64,000 nucleotides of DNA from Channallabes apus (Eukaryota > Chordata > Actinopteri > Siluriformes > Clariidae). A program made the position numbers and the translations under genes. Where the stretch lies: NCBI GenBank assembly GCA_030522415.1, contig CM060112.1:5596501-5660500 (forward strand), read 5' to 3'. Below, piece by piece: positions 45,302 to 56,365 of this stretch (positions are counted from its first letter, which is position 1; every line of letters begins with the position of its first letter). The notes below the pieces were generated by a model. That model saw only the letters and a list, made by a program, of their open reading frames with translations. It searched no databases and was not told where the DNA came from.

Positions 45302-45341
45302 ATGAAGATCCTCCTCATCTTCATCCTCTGCCTGATCTCAG
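45302..45341 (+). CDS. Gene B exon 1: signal peptide
   Basis: Encodes MKILLIFILCLISG and ends in phase 1 at GTAAAG. Leader and 5' flank match gene A over roughly 100 bases, so start and promoter were duplicated together. Confidence 0.86.
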
Positions 45342-48300
45342 GTAAAGAAATGCACTTCAGAATAATCCTCACTCTCAGCAGCAGTGTTACATGAAGGAAG
45401 GTTTTGCTCAGATGGATGTTTGGTGTTTTGTTAGATGGAGGAGATTCCAAGGAAGTAACAGGATATTCAGGAGGAGGAGTCCTTATCAAGTGCGAGTATC
45501 ATACAAACTACACCAAGGATGATAAATATTTCTGTAATGGTTCTGGACCAAACTGTTCTGACCAAATAAAGACAAAAAATAATTCTGGAAGGTTCTCACT
45601 GTTTGATGACAAAACATCTGCAGAGATCAAGGTAATGATGAGAGAGCTCAATGTACAGGACACTGGGACGTATTACTGTGCGGTTGGTAGAAATCCATGG
45701 ACAAACATTTCCACACCAGTAGAACTGAAGATAAAGGAAGGTGAGTTTCAGACCACACCCATGTGAAATTGTTAAGTATATTAAATCCTAGCATTTCAAA
45801 GCATACTGAAGTGTGTTTGCAGTCAGACTAATGATTAGTATACTTGAATGTTACTATTTTGGAACAACCCATTTTGTACTAACTGCATTTAAGTTGTAAC
45901 TAAATTATACAAAATATCATTTTGAAGTATATTAAACATAGTTTTATGTCATGAAAAAACACTTCAGGTAAAAACAGCTTTAAGTATACATAGTACACTT
46001 AAAGTATATGGCTGTGTGTATTAACAACACACAGCCATATAGGAAAAAGTATTCATAGTGGAGCATTTTTTCCGCTCACATGGAAGTTGTCGTGAACGGG
46101 AGACTGAGTATGAAAAACATTGCAGAACAATTCCTCCCCATACCCGTCCCATTTCTCCGATCTTACACCTGATGCCTACTTGTGGAGAATGTTAAAGGAA
46201 AGTGTGTTTAACTTTAAAGATTCACCAAAAAATGCGTCTGCATCACGCGAACATTCATTAATATTCTAACTATTCTATTCTATTCTATTGTAGGCTGAAA
46301 TAGTGGCAGATAAGGCTGCCACATAACAATTTAAGCAAGTGTAGCTTTGTGATGTTGACCACACACAAGAGACAGTTCAAATATACTTCATTCATTCATT
46401 CATCTTCTTTACCACTTTATCCTGTATTTAGGGTCGCGGGGACCTGGAGTCTATTCCAGGAGACTCTGGGCACGAGGCAGGGTACACCCTGGACAGCATG
46501 TCAATCCATCGCAGAGCACACACACACTCATTCACACAATATGGTCAATGTGGGAACGCCAAACCTGCATATCTTTGGACTGTGGGAGGAAACCAGAGTA
46601 CCCGGAGAAAACCCACGAAGCACGGGGAGAACATACAAATTCCATGTACACAGAGGCGGGAATCGAGCCTGGCCGGGAATCGAACCCAGACCCTTGAGGT
46701 GCAAAGCGACAGTGCTAACCACTACACCACCGTGCCGCCTTGAATATACTTATTCATGCTTATATTTTAGTGCAGTTAATCTCTCTTGCCTGCGCTCAAA
46801 CTTATTTTTGCACAGAAACTCACTTTTGCGTATTCAAGTTCAATTTTGCATGTTTGAACTAAATTTCTTGTGTGCGCTCAACAAAGCACAAAGCTACAAT
46901 TGTGTGAACTGCAGCAGCCTTATAGTTCTGCCACAATTCCAATCAACCAGAGACTAGAGTAAAGTCAATACCAGTCAGTCAGAAACTGGAAGAGTGCACA
47001 TTCTCACTGCCTGCACAAGAAAGCACAGCAACACACATATACGAGATGTATATGAGATCGACAAGATGGCGCCGGTGAGGTTGGCTGCCGTCACGACTGC
47101 TCCGACCACCTTTTCTTTGTTTTTGTTCTTTAAGTTAGTTTTCAGGGTTTTACAATCGGCAAAATCACCACCATTGAGTACATTAGGTACGATAGAGACA
47201 CTCTTGTTTCTATTGGTATACAATGTACTCACAATTCGACGTTTTTAACTCCGGATCTGAGCTGGCCGAGTGAGATCCTGAGGGAGAACAATGGACGCGA
47301 CACGAAGTGACAGCCCCGAGGGAAACGAGCTGGCGTGAGGAACCGGCTGAGAGCCCGTGCATACCGCACACCTCTGCCCAGCATCCTGCTCGCCAATGTC
47401 CAGTCACTGGAGAACAAACTCGATGACCTCAGGGCCAGGATAAAGTTCCAGAGAGACATTCGGGACTGCAACCTTCTCTGCTTCACCGAGACATGGCTGA
47501 ACCCAGCGGTGCCAGACCACGCCATACAACCAACCGAGTTCTTCTCGGTTCACCGCATGGACAGGACGCGGGACTCGGGGAAGTCAAGAGGAGGCGGCGT
47601 GTGTTTAATGGTGAACAACAGCTGGTGCAACAGGGCGAGCGTTGTTCCTCTTACACGCTCCTGCACACCAAATCTAGAACTACTGTCCATCATGTGTTGC
47701 CCTTTTTACTGTATCTTCCACGGGAGTTCACATCGGTCATAATCAGTGCCATTTACATCCCACCACAAGCGGACACTGAAACTGCCTTATGCGAGCTGCA
47801 TGAGGCGCTCACACAGCACCAGACACAACACCGGGGACTTTAATAGTGCCAACACTAGATCACTGTTACACAACGGTCAAGGACGGCTACAAGGTGCAAT
47901 CTCGTCCAGCATTTGGTAAATCCGACCACGCCGCCATCTTCCTCATGCCAAAATATAAACAAAGGCTGAAACAGGAAGTTTCCGTTCAGAGGGAGGTCGC
48001 GCGCTGGACGGACCAATCAGTGGCCGCGTTACAGGATGCACTCGATGACGCAGACTGGGACATGTTCAGAAACAGCTTCGATGATGACGTCAGCGTGTTT
48101 ACGGAAGCGGTTGTGTGATTTATTGGGAAGCTAGTGGACGATACTGTGGAGAAAAAGACTATCAGAACGTTTCCCAACCAGAAGCTGTGGGTGGATAAAA
48201 CCATCCGCGACGCTCTGAGATCTCGCACCGCTGCCTACAACACGGGACTTGCGTCGGGGACCATGGAACCATACAAGGCTGCGTCATACAACGTCCGGAA

Positions 48301-51300
48301 GGCGGTGATAGAGGCGAAGCAGCGCTATGGGAGAAAACTAGAGTCACAGCTTCAGCAGAGTGACTCTAAGAGCCTGTGGCAGGGACTAAGGACAATAACG
48401 GACTATAAAGCACCAACATCCGGTATGACGAACGCAGACGCGACTCTGGCAGACGAGCTCAACACATTCTACGCTTGCTTCGAGGCTGCAGCTAAAGACG
48501 CTAGCGATGCTAATGCTAACGGCGCTAATGCTAACGGCGCTAATGCTAATGGCGCTAACGGCTGCAGACAGAAGGACACTGCCAGCACCGGGAACGCGCT
48601 CATCATCTCCGAGCACGACGTGAGGAGAGCCTTCAAGAGAGTGAACACCAGGAAAGCAGCAGGACCAGACGGCATCTCAGGCCGTATTCTTAGATCCTGC
48701 GCAGACCAGCTAGCACCTGTGTTCACTGAGATATTCAACATCTCTTTATCTCAGTCGGTGATCCCCACGTGCTTCAAAGAGTCCATCATTGTTCCTGTCC
48801 CGAAGAAACCTCATCCTGCCTCTCTTAATGACTATCGCCCTGTAGCCCTCACCTCGGTAGTGATGAAGTGCTTTGAACGCCTTATCAGAGACTTCATCAT
48901 TTCTTTACTACCCGACACACTGGACCCACTACAGTTTGCATACCGTCAGAACCGCTCCACAGACGATGTAATCTCTCATCTCCTCCACACATCACTCACT
49001 CACCTGGACACTAGGAAAGGGAATTATGTTATAATGCTCTTCATCGACTACAGCTCTGCATTTAATACCATAATTCCCTCCACACTCACCACCAAGCTGG
49101 AGCACCTGGGACTCAGCTCATCTATATGTCAGTGGATCTCCAATTTTCTGACTGGCAGACCACAGGCAGTAAGAATGGGCGGACATGTCTCAGCTACACT
49201 CACTCTCAGCACTGGAGCCCCCCAGGGTTGTGTTCTGAGCCCCCTGCTTTACTCTTTGTACACCCACGACTGCGTGGCCACTACCAACTCCACATCCATC
49301 ATCAAGTTTGCTGACGACACCGTCGTGACTGATCACCAACAATGATGAGTCGGACTACCTAGAGGAGATTGGAAATCTGGAGAACTGGTGCCAGAGGAAC
49401 AATCTCCTCCTGAACGTCAGTAAGACAAAGGAGCTGATAGTGGACTTTTGTACAAAGCAGGAGAGGAACTACCAGACCCATGTCATCAACAGGAGTCCAG
49501 TGGAGAGAGTGGACAGCTTCAGATACCTCGGTGTTCACATTACTCAGGACCTGTCATGGTCCTGTCACATCAACACCGTGGTGAAAAAAGCCCGGCAGCG
49601 TCTGTACCACCTCAGACGCTTGAGAGACTTTAGACTGCCCTCCAAGGTGCTCAGGAACTTCTACTCCTGCACCATAGAGAGCATCCTGACGGGAAACATC
49701 ACAACCTGGTTCGGGAACAGCACCATGCAGGACAGACAAGCTCTACAGAGGGTGGTGCGATCAGCCGAGCGCATCATCCGCACTGAGCTCCCTGACCTGC
49801 ACTCGATCTACGGCAAGCGGTGCTGGACTAAGGCCAGGAAGATCATGAAGGACCTCAGTCATCCCAGTAATGGACTGTTCTCTTTGTTGCGGTCTGGGAA
49901 GCGATTCCGCTCCCTAAAGGCCAACACAGAGAGGCTGAGGAGGAGCTTCTTCCCGCAGGCGATAAGGTCTCTCAATCATAATCACACCTCCACACAGGAC
50001 TAATAACATCTTTTTAAGCTCACAACACTGACTGGACAATCATGGACACATTCATACACACTTGCACTAAATATTTATACATCTGGACAATTGCACATGT
50101 CACTTTCACTAGTCACCTTTCATGCATATTTGCACAACCACGGTCACTTTAAATTCTATATATATATACTCCCCCCCCCTATATTTCTATATTTTGCAAT
50201 ATTTTATTATGCCCTTACTGTACAGTTAATTTTACTAGTTAAATTTATTTCTTTAGTATTTCCTTTTATTGATATTTATTTTACGTACAAGCTTTTATTT
50301 TCTTTTTAAGGTCACTGGCGGTCGTGTAAGCATTTCACTGCATATTATACTGTGTATGACTGTGTATGTGACAAATAAAATTTGAATTTGATTTACAAAA
50401 CATGTACAGTGACCAACATCTTGCAGGTTGTAACACTATCCAGTTCTCCATGGGTGAATTCCACCATAGACCACACACCACTTCATGCTTATTAGTAGTC
50501 ATTTTATACTTTCCAATCTGTAAGCTTAGCCTTTTATGGAGTTTTGCAGGTGTCATGAAATGCAAAATCAGCTGTCTGCTTATTTTCCAGAGATTACCAT
50601 TGATCAACACATGACTCCAATCAAGAATAGTGTTTCCCAAATCTTTATCAAAATCTATGTTACACATAGTTGTTCTTCGAAAATCTATACTGAAATATTC
50701 ATAAATGATGCTCATAATTATCATGTTTGTCAATTGCGCTTAACAGAAGTGTCGGTCTCTAGAGAAGTGACTGCGTATGCTGGGACAAGAAGCAACATCA
50801 AGTGCAAATATGAGAATGAATATAAGTTCAATCCTAAATCTTTCTATAAGATCGACGCAGATCAGTGGCATTTTAATCACATGACAACAAAAAAGAGAGA
50901 ATGGGCACATGAAGACAGATTCTCAATTCATGACAACAGAAGTGCAGAATTCTTCAGTGTGTTTATCAGAGAGCTGAGTGTGGATGACACTGGAACATAC
51001 GCGTGTGCTGTTGGTGTGTCTGATGAAATAGAGATCTTCACAATAGTGAAGCTGAATGTTACAGAAGGTGAGAAACTAATACACAAACATGTGATCCTGA
51101 ACTTTATACCTGAACATATACTTGTTAAACTCTAACTAATCAGAGTAACATACTGATGCATTTCATATTAGCTTTGTTATAGGATGATGTGGATAGGTTT
51201 GTGGTCTTTATTTGTGTTTGCTTCATGAGTTTAACAGTAGAACAGAATGTATTATATTCACACAGTTACTGTACCATGCTACTGTCTCAAGAATGTGATG

Positions 51301-53352
51301 TAATGAATGTATTATATATAAACTGATGTGATTGCTTGTGATGTACAGACCTGCCCAATCAGGAGCCCATTAAACAGACCATCTATGTAGGTGAAGATCT
51401 GAATGTCAGCTGTAAATACCCAGAATCCCACAGGAAGGACGCCAAGTTTCTCTGCAAGAGGCCTAAGATTGCTGCCTGTTCTTATATTGTCACAGTTAAA
51501 GAAAATAGAAAACATGTGGATACCTGGAATCTTTCCCTGTATGATGACCGAGAAAAACAAATTTTCAATGCGAGATTTAATAATGTGACTGAGCAGGACT
51601 CTGGTGAATACTGGTGTGGAGCTGAAGTCAACTGGACATCTGAATATGGATACAAGGTTTATTTCACACAGATCATCCTGACAGTTACTAGTAAGTCTGT
51701 ATGGGTATTCCATACTATATGAGAGTCTCTAATTTAATATCATTTTGAAAGCTCGAAAGCTGTAGTGTAGCCACTCCACTTCTTAGCATGTTTGTGGGAG
51801 TGAGAGGAAAACCCTGAGGAATTGCACAAGGTCAGTGGGAGAGCAACAGATTGACTGTAACAGACTGTAACAAATATTTTAGTTTTATTTTTTGCGTTAG
51901 TAGGTCTGTATGTAAAAAAAAATTATGATGACAAGTACTATACTGTATTTATGGCCACATTTTTTCTGTGTCAGTGCTGCTATCTGTCTCTGTCTCTCTC
52001 TCTTAACAGATAACAGAAAGCTCAGTATCATTGCTAAATTCTTACACATTTAAGAATACTTCTTGGGCTCTTAAGAATTAAAAAAATAATTATTATTATT
52101 ACTATTATTAATAATTAATGATTCAATGCTATGCTGGATTTAATTCATCATACGTACTAACTAAATACGCATGTGCTTTAGATGTCTCTCTTTCAACCTT
52201 AGTGCCAACACAATATTCATCACCATCTTTACCATCTTCACCATCAACATCATCATGGTCTACCCACTTCAGAACATCTTCTGAAAGAGGTGATTGTGTA
52301 CTATTGTGGCAGCAGAAATATTTTTACAACTGACTGTTTCTGACTGTCTTTCAATCGTTTTGCGTTTAGCTAGGGTCAGTGTCACTATAATACCTGTAGA
52401 CTACAGAGGTTACACAGGCAGTCCAACTCCTCTAGTCCAATCTTTAGTCCATCCATTGCCAGAAGGTTTGCTATTCTCCCAGTACAATCTGATGAGCATG
52501 TAGGAGATTCCAGGACACAGGCATTTACTCTAAGAGAGCAGGACAGCATGTCAGCATGAATGATTTGGTGGTGGGTCAGGTCCTATCATAGTGCACTAGG
52601 TTCTCGGTTTCTCCTGGTGCTTGACAATGTCCATTGTCCATTGTGCAGAGGTGGAAAGTAACGAATTACATTTACTCGCGTTACTGTAATTGAGTAGCTT
52701 TTTTGTGTATTTCTACTTTTTAAAGTAGTTTTAAAAATCTGTAATTTTACTTTTACTTAAGTACGTTTTGTTTGAAGTATTGTAATTCGCTACATTTTAA
52801 ATCATATTCGCTACTGAGTAAAAAATAAATGAATAAAAATGCTAAAATAATGAAAATGTTATGCTTTGTATAAATGCTCCGTTGCGCCGCGCGTGTGTGT
52901 ATCATGTGCTGGTCGCGCGCCGCTCCAGACTCCACTCCAGGTTTTCTGACATCGGCATCACCTGACCTTCCACACGGTCGCTTCCGCCCTGAGTGACGTC
53001 ATCGACTAGCGCGACCATGTACAGTATAACCCGGAGAGACGCGGGAAAGATGAAAGAGGTTGTGATTTTGGCGTTTTGATATTTGGTTGTGTATTCTGGT
53101 TTTGACTTTTTGCCTCCAATTGACTTTGATTATTGCTTTGTCCCTTTGGTTTGGTTGGTCTTTGTATATATTTGTAGATAATTTCACTGTTTTTGGTTTA
53201 GGGAGTCCGGGAAGGTACCTGTATTTTTGTTTCTGGGGTTTTTTTGTTGTTGTTTCTTTTTGCAGGTAATCTACCTACTAAATATACAGTAAATACCATT
53301 TTGTTTGTTATTTTGGCCTGGGTCCATCCTGAATCTGATCCTCCTCCTCCTG

Positions 53353-53395
<43 letters not shown>

Positions 53396-54774
53396 CAAAC
53401 CTCATTATTTCATCAGTTAATGATTGGATCTAGTTCTTTCTGCCATATACCACCATTTCCATACAGTTTAAAATAGAACCCTGAACCATTCTTTTGCTGT
53501 TTGGCCCTAGACTGGGACGTAACACCATATTTAAGTGACCACTTTATTATGCAAAGGTGTTCCTTCAGTTAAAAACAACTAGTTTGAGATTTATATCTGC
53601 TCATCTTTTTTGAACTATGCTAGAATGCCTCATCCCACCCCCGCTGTGTGTGTTTTTTTTTTATATTTAACAAAAAAAAAAAAAAAAGCAGAGCCAGATC
53701 AATATACAATCGACACCCACAGCAAACATTTAAAAACAAACAATAATCTGTTAATATAAGAGTGAACATGGAAACACCCAAGGGCAAAACAATTCAGCAA
53801 AAGAATCACCCCCACTGTTAAAAAAATTAAAATAAAAAAGTAACTCGGTAACTTTTACTCTGAGTAAATTTTTTAATGAGCTACTTTTTACTTTTATTTG
53901 AGTAGATTTTTATAAGAGTAACTTTACTTGTACTTAAGTGAAATTTCACTGAAGTAACAGTACTTGTACTTGAGTACAACATTTTATTACTCTTTCCACC
54001 TCTGCCATTGTGGTATGCGTTCTCAAAGTGCTCATTAATTAATTTTTTTTTTTTTTACATAAATATATAATGCTAAATGTGCCTGACTGACCTTTCCTAG
54101 GGTTTCCAGTTTCCACTGTGATCACTGTGTCTGTGAGTCTGCTGGTGCTTCTGATTGGAATCATATTCCTCATTGTGACGCTACGTAAAAGACACAAAAT
54201 GCAGGGTACTGCCTCCCATACAGTCATACATGTGGCGTCTGCATTTGTAAAGGTGAAAGTATTAATTACTGTTTTTGTCACTCTCATCTCTCTGCAGGCC
54301 GAAAAACAATCACACGACCCAGAGACGTGAGTATAAAGTTAAAGCAAAACTACTCACTCAAATAATTTACTCCTTTATCAATTCGGACAAACCATTTGAT
54401 GTCCACTAAAACCTTACATTTTCTTATAATTCCAGACAAATGGAGATTATGAAAATGACTCAAATGTGCTTAATTTCCAGTCAAGTCAAATGACCAACCA
54501 ATCAGATTCAGTCTACCAAAGTCTGAACCCCAAGACCAACCAATCAGATTCAGTCTACCAAAGTCTGAACCCCAAGACCAACCAATCAGATTCAGTCTAC
54601 CAAAGTCTGAACCCCAAGACCAACCAATCAGATTCAGTCTACCAAAGTCTGAACCCCAAGACCAACCAATCAGATTCAGTCTACCAAAGTCTAAACCCCA
54701 ACCAATCAGATTCAGTCTACCAAAGTCTAAACCCCAACCAATCAGATTCAGTCTACCAAATCCTTAAATGTTAA
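45302..54774 (+). CDS. Gene B: CD300/pIgR-like receptor with seven tandem ITIMs (8 coding exons)
   Basis: Predicted exons: 45302-45341, 45435-45740, 50747-51067, 51349-51690, 52203-52289, 54101-54205, 54298-54326 and 54436-54774, joining to 522 codons plus TAA. All junctions are GT-AG; phase 1 up to the mini-exon, then phase 0. Order: signal peptide, three V-type Ig domains (about 14-115, 116-222, 223-336), Ser/Thr/Pro stalk (337-365), uncharged transmembrane helix (about 370-393), basic juxtamembrane segment (RKRHKMQGRK), then a tail with seven SVYQ(S/I)L motifs at Tyr437, 451, 465, 479, 493, 505 and 517. Known ITIM biology predicts recruitment of SHP-1/SHP-2-type phosphatases and an inhibitory leukocyte receptor. 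Tyr415 in DYEND also fits a YxN (Grb2-type) site. No frame break is seen. The next paralogue upstream is gene A. The family is certain; inhibitory function is inferred. Confidence 0.88.
45435..45740 (+). CDS. Gene B exon 2: Ig V domain 1
   Basis: Same length (306 nt), phase and splice sites as gene A exon 2. Canonical cysteines in IKCEY and DTGTYYCAV, plus the extra pair in YFCNGSGPNC. Differences from gene A cluster around the C'-to-E region (NGSGPNCSDQ, FDDKTSAEIKV), which may affect ligand contact (inference). Five possible sequons (NYT, NGS, NCS, NNS, NIS). Confidence 0.9.
46389..46738 (-). repeat. tRNA-derived SINE in gene B intron 2
   Basis: Same family as 40074-40388, minus strand: GGCGGCACGGTGGTGTAGTGG head, GGGTTCGATTCCCGGCC B-box region, and a tail of ATGAATGA units. 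Confidence 0.75.
47335..50003 (+). pseudogene. LINE ORF2: endonuclease and reverse transcriptase (broken)
   Basis: Endonuclease start (LLANVQSLENKLDDL, CFTETWLNPAVPDHA, SRGGGVCLMVNNSW) to about 47800, with frame changes and loss of the rest of the domain before SRPAFGKSDHAAIFL. Then one frame from 47846 with TGA at 48116-48118, open again to 49345: [74 protein letters not shown] and the catalytic FADDTVV. A 1-base frameshift at about 49330 leads to the C-terminus (LNVSKTKELIVDF, VDSFRYLGVHI, ending HNHTSTQD, TAA 50001-50003). Few lesions, so the insertion is fairly young. Confidence 0.85.
48503..48563 (+). repeat. Asn-Ala-Asn-Gly microrepeat inside LINE ORF2
   Basis: In-frame repeats of GCTAATGCTAACGGC-like units give ANANGANANGANANGANG between the endonuclease and RT domains. 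A slippage product not seen in the other copies here. Confidence 0.75.
50747..51067 (+). CDS. Gene B exon 3: Ig V domain 2
   Basis: Acceptor CTTAACAG, donor GTGAGA, phase 1 at both ends, about 107 residues. Like gene A domain 2 it keeps only the canonical disulfide (KCKYE and TYACAV); the site of the extra cysteine reads SFYKI. It lies 5 kb after exon 2 because a LINE occupies the intron. Confidence 0.88.
51349..51690 (+). CDS. Gene B exon 4: Ig V domain 3
   Basis: Acceptor TGTACAG, donor GTAAGT, 342 nt as in gene A. Typical CD300/pIgR-like V domain: SCKYPES, FLCK...[25 protein letters not shown]. It is spaced about 280 bases from exon 3, the same compact arrangement as in gene A (about 240 bases). 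Confidence 0.9.
52203..52289 (+). CDS. Gene B exon 5: Ser/Thr/Pro-rich stalk
   Basis: An 87-nt open exon between TTCAACCTTAG and a GTGATT donor, phase 1 at both ends, so it can be included or skipped without changing frame. It encodes PTQYSSPSLPSSPSTSS followed by WSTHFRTSSER, a mucin-like stalk likely to be O-glycosylated. No equivalent was found in gene A. The weak donor makes alternative inclusion possible. Confidence 0.68.
52646..54004. mobile_element. hAT-like element in gene B intron 5
   Basis: Ends CAGAGGTGGAAAG at left and, inward, at right; the 8-bp CCATTGTG stands on both sides (52638-52645 and 54005-54012), perfect. Sub-terminal stretches repeat GTTACTGTAAT/TGAGTA-type motifs. It contains a (GT)n tract at 53354-53390 and A-rich runs, but no transposase. 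Confidence 0.85.
53354..53390. repeat. (GT)n microsatellite
   Basis: About 18 GT units inside the hAT-like element. Confidence 0.9.
54101..54205 (+). CDS. Gene B exon 6: transmembrane segment
   Basis: Acceptor CTTTCCTAG, donor GTACTG. It encodes GFPVSTVITV, a Leu/Ile/Val-rich helix, then LRKRHKMQ as a basic stop-transfer. The helix has no charged residue, consistent with signalling through its own tail rather than through an adaptor. Confidence 0.87.
54298..54326 (+). CDS. Gene B exon 7: juxtamembrane mini-exon
   Basis: A 29-nt exon between CTCTGCAG and GTGAGT. With the carried-over G it encodes GRKTITRPRD and shifts the phase from 1 to 0. The basic composition suits the inner membrane face. 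Confidence 0.78.
54436..54774 (+). CDS. Gene B exon 8: tail with seven tandem ITIMs
   Basis: Final exon after ATTCCAG: 112 codons plus TAA at 54772-54774. After TNGDYENDSNVLNFQSSQM come seven repeat units of NQSDSVYQSLNPKT, the last two spaced 12 rather than 14 residues apart; the last reads SVYQIL and ends in KC. Each unit has the ITIM pattern S-x-Y-x-x-L. The early units look identical at DNA level (42 bp), a sign of recent expansion or homogenisation. Confidence 0.92.
   Translation, partial: TNGDYENDSNVLNFQSSQMTNQSDSVYQSLNPKTNQSDSVYQSLNPKTNQSDSVYQSLNPKTNQSDSVYQSLNPKTNQSDSVYQSLNPNQSDSVYQSLNPNQSDSVYQILKC
54493..54765 (+). repeat. In-frame ITIM minisatellite
   Basis: Tandem array in the last exon of gene B: about five 42-bp units, then 36-bp units lacking the KT codons. 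All periods are multiples of three, so copy number can change without breaking the frame. Early units differ from later ones by a synonymous CTG/CTA change and the 6-bp deletion. Confidence 0.93.
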
Positions 54775-54934
54775 ACAGACCAACTGGACTCAGGCTAAAT
54801 ATACTTGCACAGAACAGGGCTAAATTTGCCTGAGCAACTGCCTATTTGCCCGCTTTGGCTGAGCTGCCCCTAGAGAGTCAAGAACACCTTTTTGCTGTTG
54901 TGTCTGCATAAAAATATCTAGCCTATAATCAGTA

Positions 54935-54940
54935 AATAAA
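54935..54940 (+). terminator. Candidate polyadenylation signal of gene B
   Basis: AATAAA about 160 bases after the gene B stop codon, the first canonical signal seen downstream. Use is not shown. Confidence 0.45.
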
Positions 54941-55178
54941 TTGCTACTAATTGTTAAGGTAACCCAAATTACCAAATGAAATTATTATATACTGCAAGGT
55001 CTTACAGGTTTTTAAGTGCCTACTACTAAGTGTTCTTGAAAATGTAAGCAGCTTTTAGATTCATGTGATTTTAATTCATGGTTAATTATTCCTCATTCTT
55101 TGTCAAAATTATTATTTATCTTTTTTACTATTTCAAACATTCATTTATGCAGCTGAGTTTTAATTATACACTACCGCT

Positions 55179-55486
55179 CAAAAGTTTGGGATCACCTGCA
55201 AATTAATTTATTTTTATTTAGTGATTTTCTACATCCTACAACAATACTGGCGATTTCAAAACTATGAAATAACGCATATGGGATTAGGTAACAACAACAA
55301 CAACAGTCAGTTGTTATTTTAAGAGCAGGTCAGCCTTTCTGGAATAGTTCTTGCAAGAACAGCATGTCAAGTGCATTTGCAAAACCCATCAAGCACGATT
55401 ATGAAACTGGCTCTCAAGCAAGACCAAAACTTACCTCTGAGCAACCATGGAGTTAGAAAGTGACCCTAAACCTTTGAGCGGTAGTG
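55179..55486. mobile_element. Complete Tc1-type MITE
   Basis: 308 bases from CACTACCGCTCAAAAGTTTGG to its inverse, CCTAAACCTTTGAGCGGTAGTG, flanked by TA. No transposase; a deletion derivative. It lies 400 bases after the gene B stop. Confidence 0.8.
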
Positions 55487-55489
55487 TAT

Positions 55490-56365
55490 ATCCTGATTCC
55501 ACATCACAATTTTGATTGCATTCTGTAATCTATTTTATTATTTGCTTTTCTATTTGCATAATCTTATTATTTTTATTATAATTTTATTATTGTTACAGTT
55601 CAATTATTGACTTTATATTTGCGTCATACACAATTTCTGCCTGTAGAAACCAGAAATCTAAATCTTGTCTTATTTTATGCATTAAAACACTTTGTTTATC
55701 TACATCTGTTATCTGTGCTTGTGGTCCCCCTATGTCATATTTCAGAGTACTGTTTTGTTACTCAATTGTTTGTATTCCACCTGTTTACATGTTCATTTCC
55801 AAACGTCATTTTCACAAGTTACCCCACACATAATCTGCTTAAATATACAATTCAAAGTTCCCTTGCAAAATGGGCGTAGGGGTTTTTAGAGTGCATCTGT
55901 GATATTATATGTTCCCCCACATACTGTAATATGGTCCCCTAACTGAACTGTGATTATTCCTCCAGTAGTGCAGGGTGAATCTCTACTTGGATGTGTTCTG
56001 AGGTTTGCTGCTCAGTTTCTTGGTTTAACTGAAATGTTCCTACAGTAGGTGCATTTGTCTTCTTAGCATATAAGTGGAGTGCAGTTTGAGTCCTGTATAA
56101 GCGCCTAGAGGATATTCCTCGACATCTGCATATTGTGCCTAAATACCATGCAACACTACTATGTCCTTTTTAACGATAGGGTATGTGCTAGTCAGTGGCT
56201 CTTCTAGTTCACAGTAGGCCAAGTCTGTTGCTAATTGTTGCTACTGTAGGCTTTCTTTGGTACCTTATTTTTCTGCACCCTCAGCTCTCTGCATATTATG
56301 CACTTTACTGCACTAACCTCGCAAGTGGAGGTAGTGCTTTGATTTATGTTTATATGTAAAATAAA
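55490..56365. other. Unassigned AT-rich sequence downstream of gene B
   Basis: No gene or familiar repeat recognised. A 90-codon frame (55607-55879) has no family feature and is probably chance. Confidence 0.4.

Larger units (their letters stand above)
47063..50395 (+). mobile_element. Nearly full-length CR1-group LINE (Rex1/Babar-like?)
   Basis: Starts at AAGATGGCGCCGGTGAGG as the copy at 5331 does and ends in GACAAATAAAATTTGAATTTG. It contains an APE-type endonuclease, a linker, reverse transcriptase and C-terminal region in three frame blocks, and a 390-base 3' UTR. It lies in sense in gene B intron 2. The clade name is tentative. Confidence 0.82.

Noticed and set aside
46349..46957. 202-aa plus-strand frame
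   Set aside because: It runs through a tRNA-derived SINE in antisense and a further repeat; no protein family feature.
48134..49345. 403-aa host gene
   Set aside because: It is the reverse transcriptase part of a LINE with frameshifts on either side.
51312..51713. 133-aa antisense frame over gene B exon 4
   Set aside because: Shadow of the Ig exon; the sense strand has splice sites, phase and Ig signature.
54490..54770. CRISPR-like repeat array
   Set aside because: Units are contiguous without spacers, in frame with a receptor exon, and the sequence is vertebrate.
12385..54774. Assignment as NITR or LITR (other fish immune-type receptors)
   Set aside because: The extra cysteine pair and the [10 protein letters not shown] type signature fit CD300/pIgR-like V domains better; no J-like motif or FcR-like C2 domains are seen.
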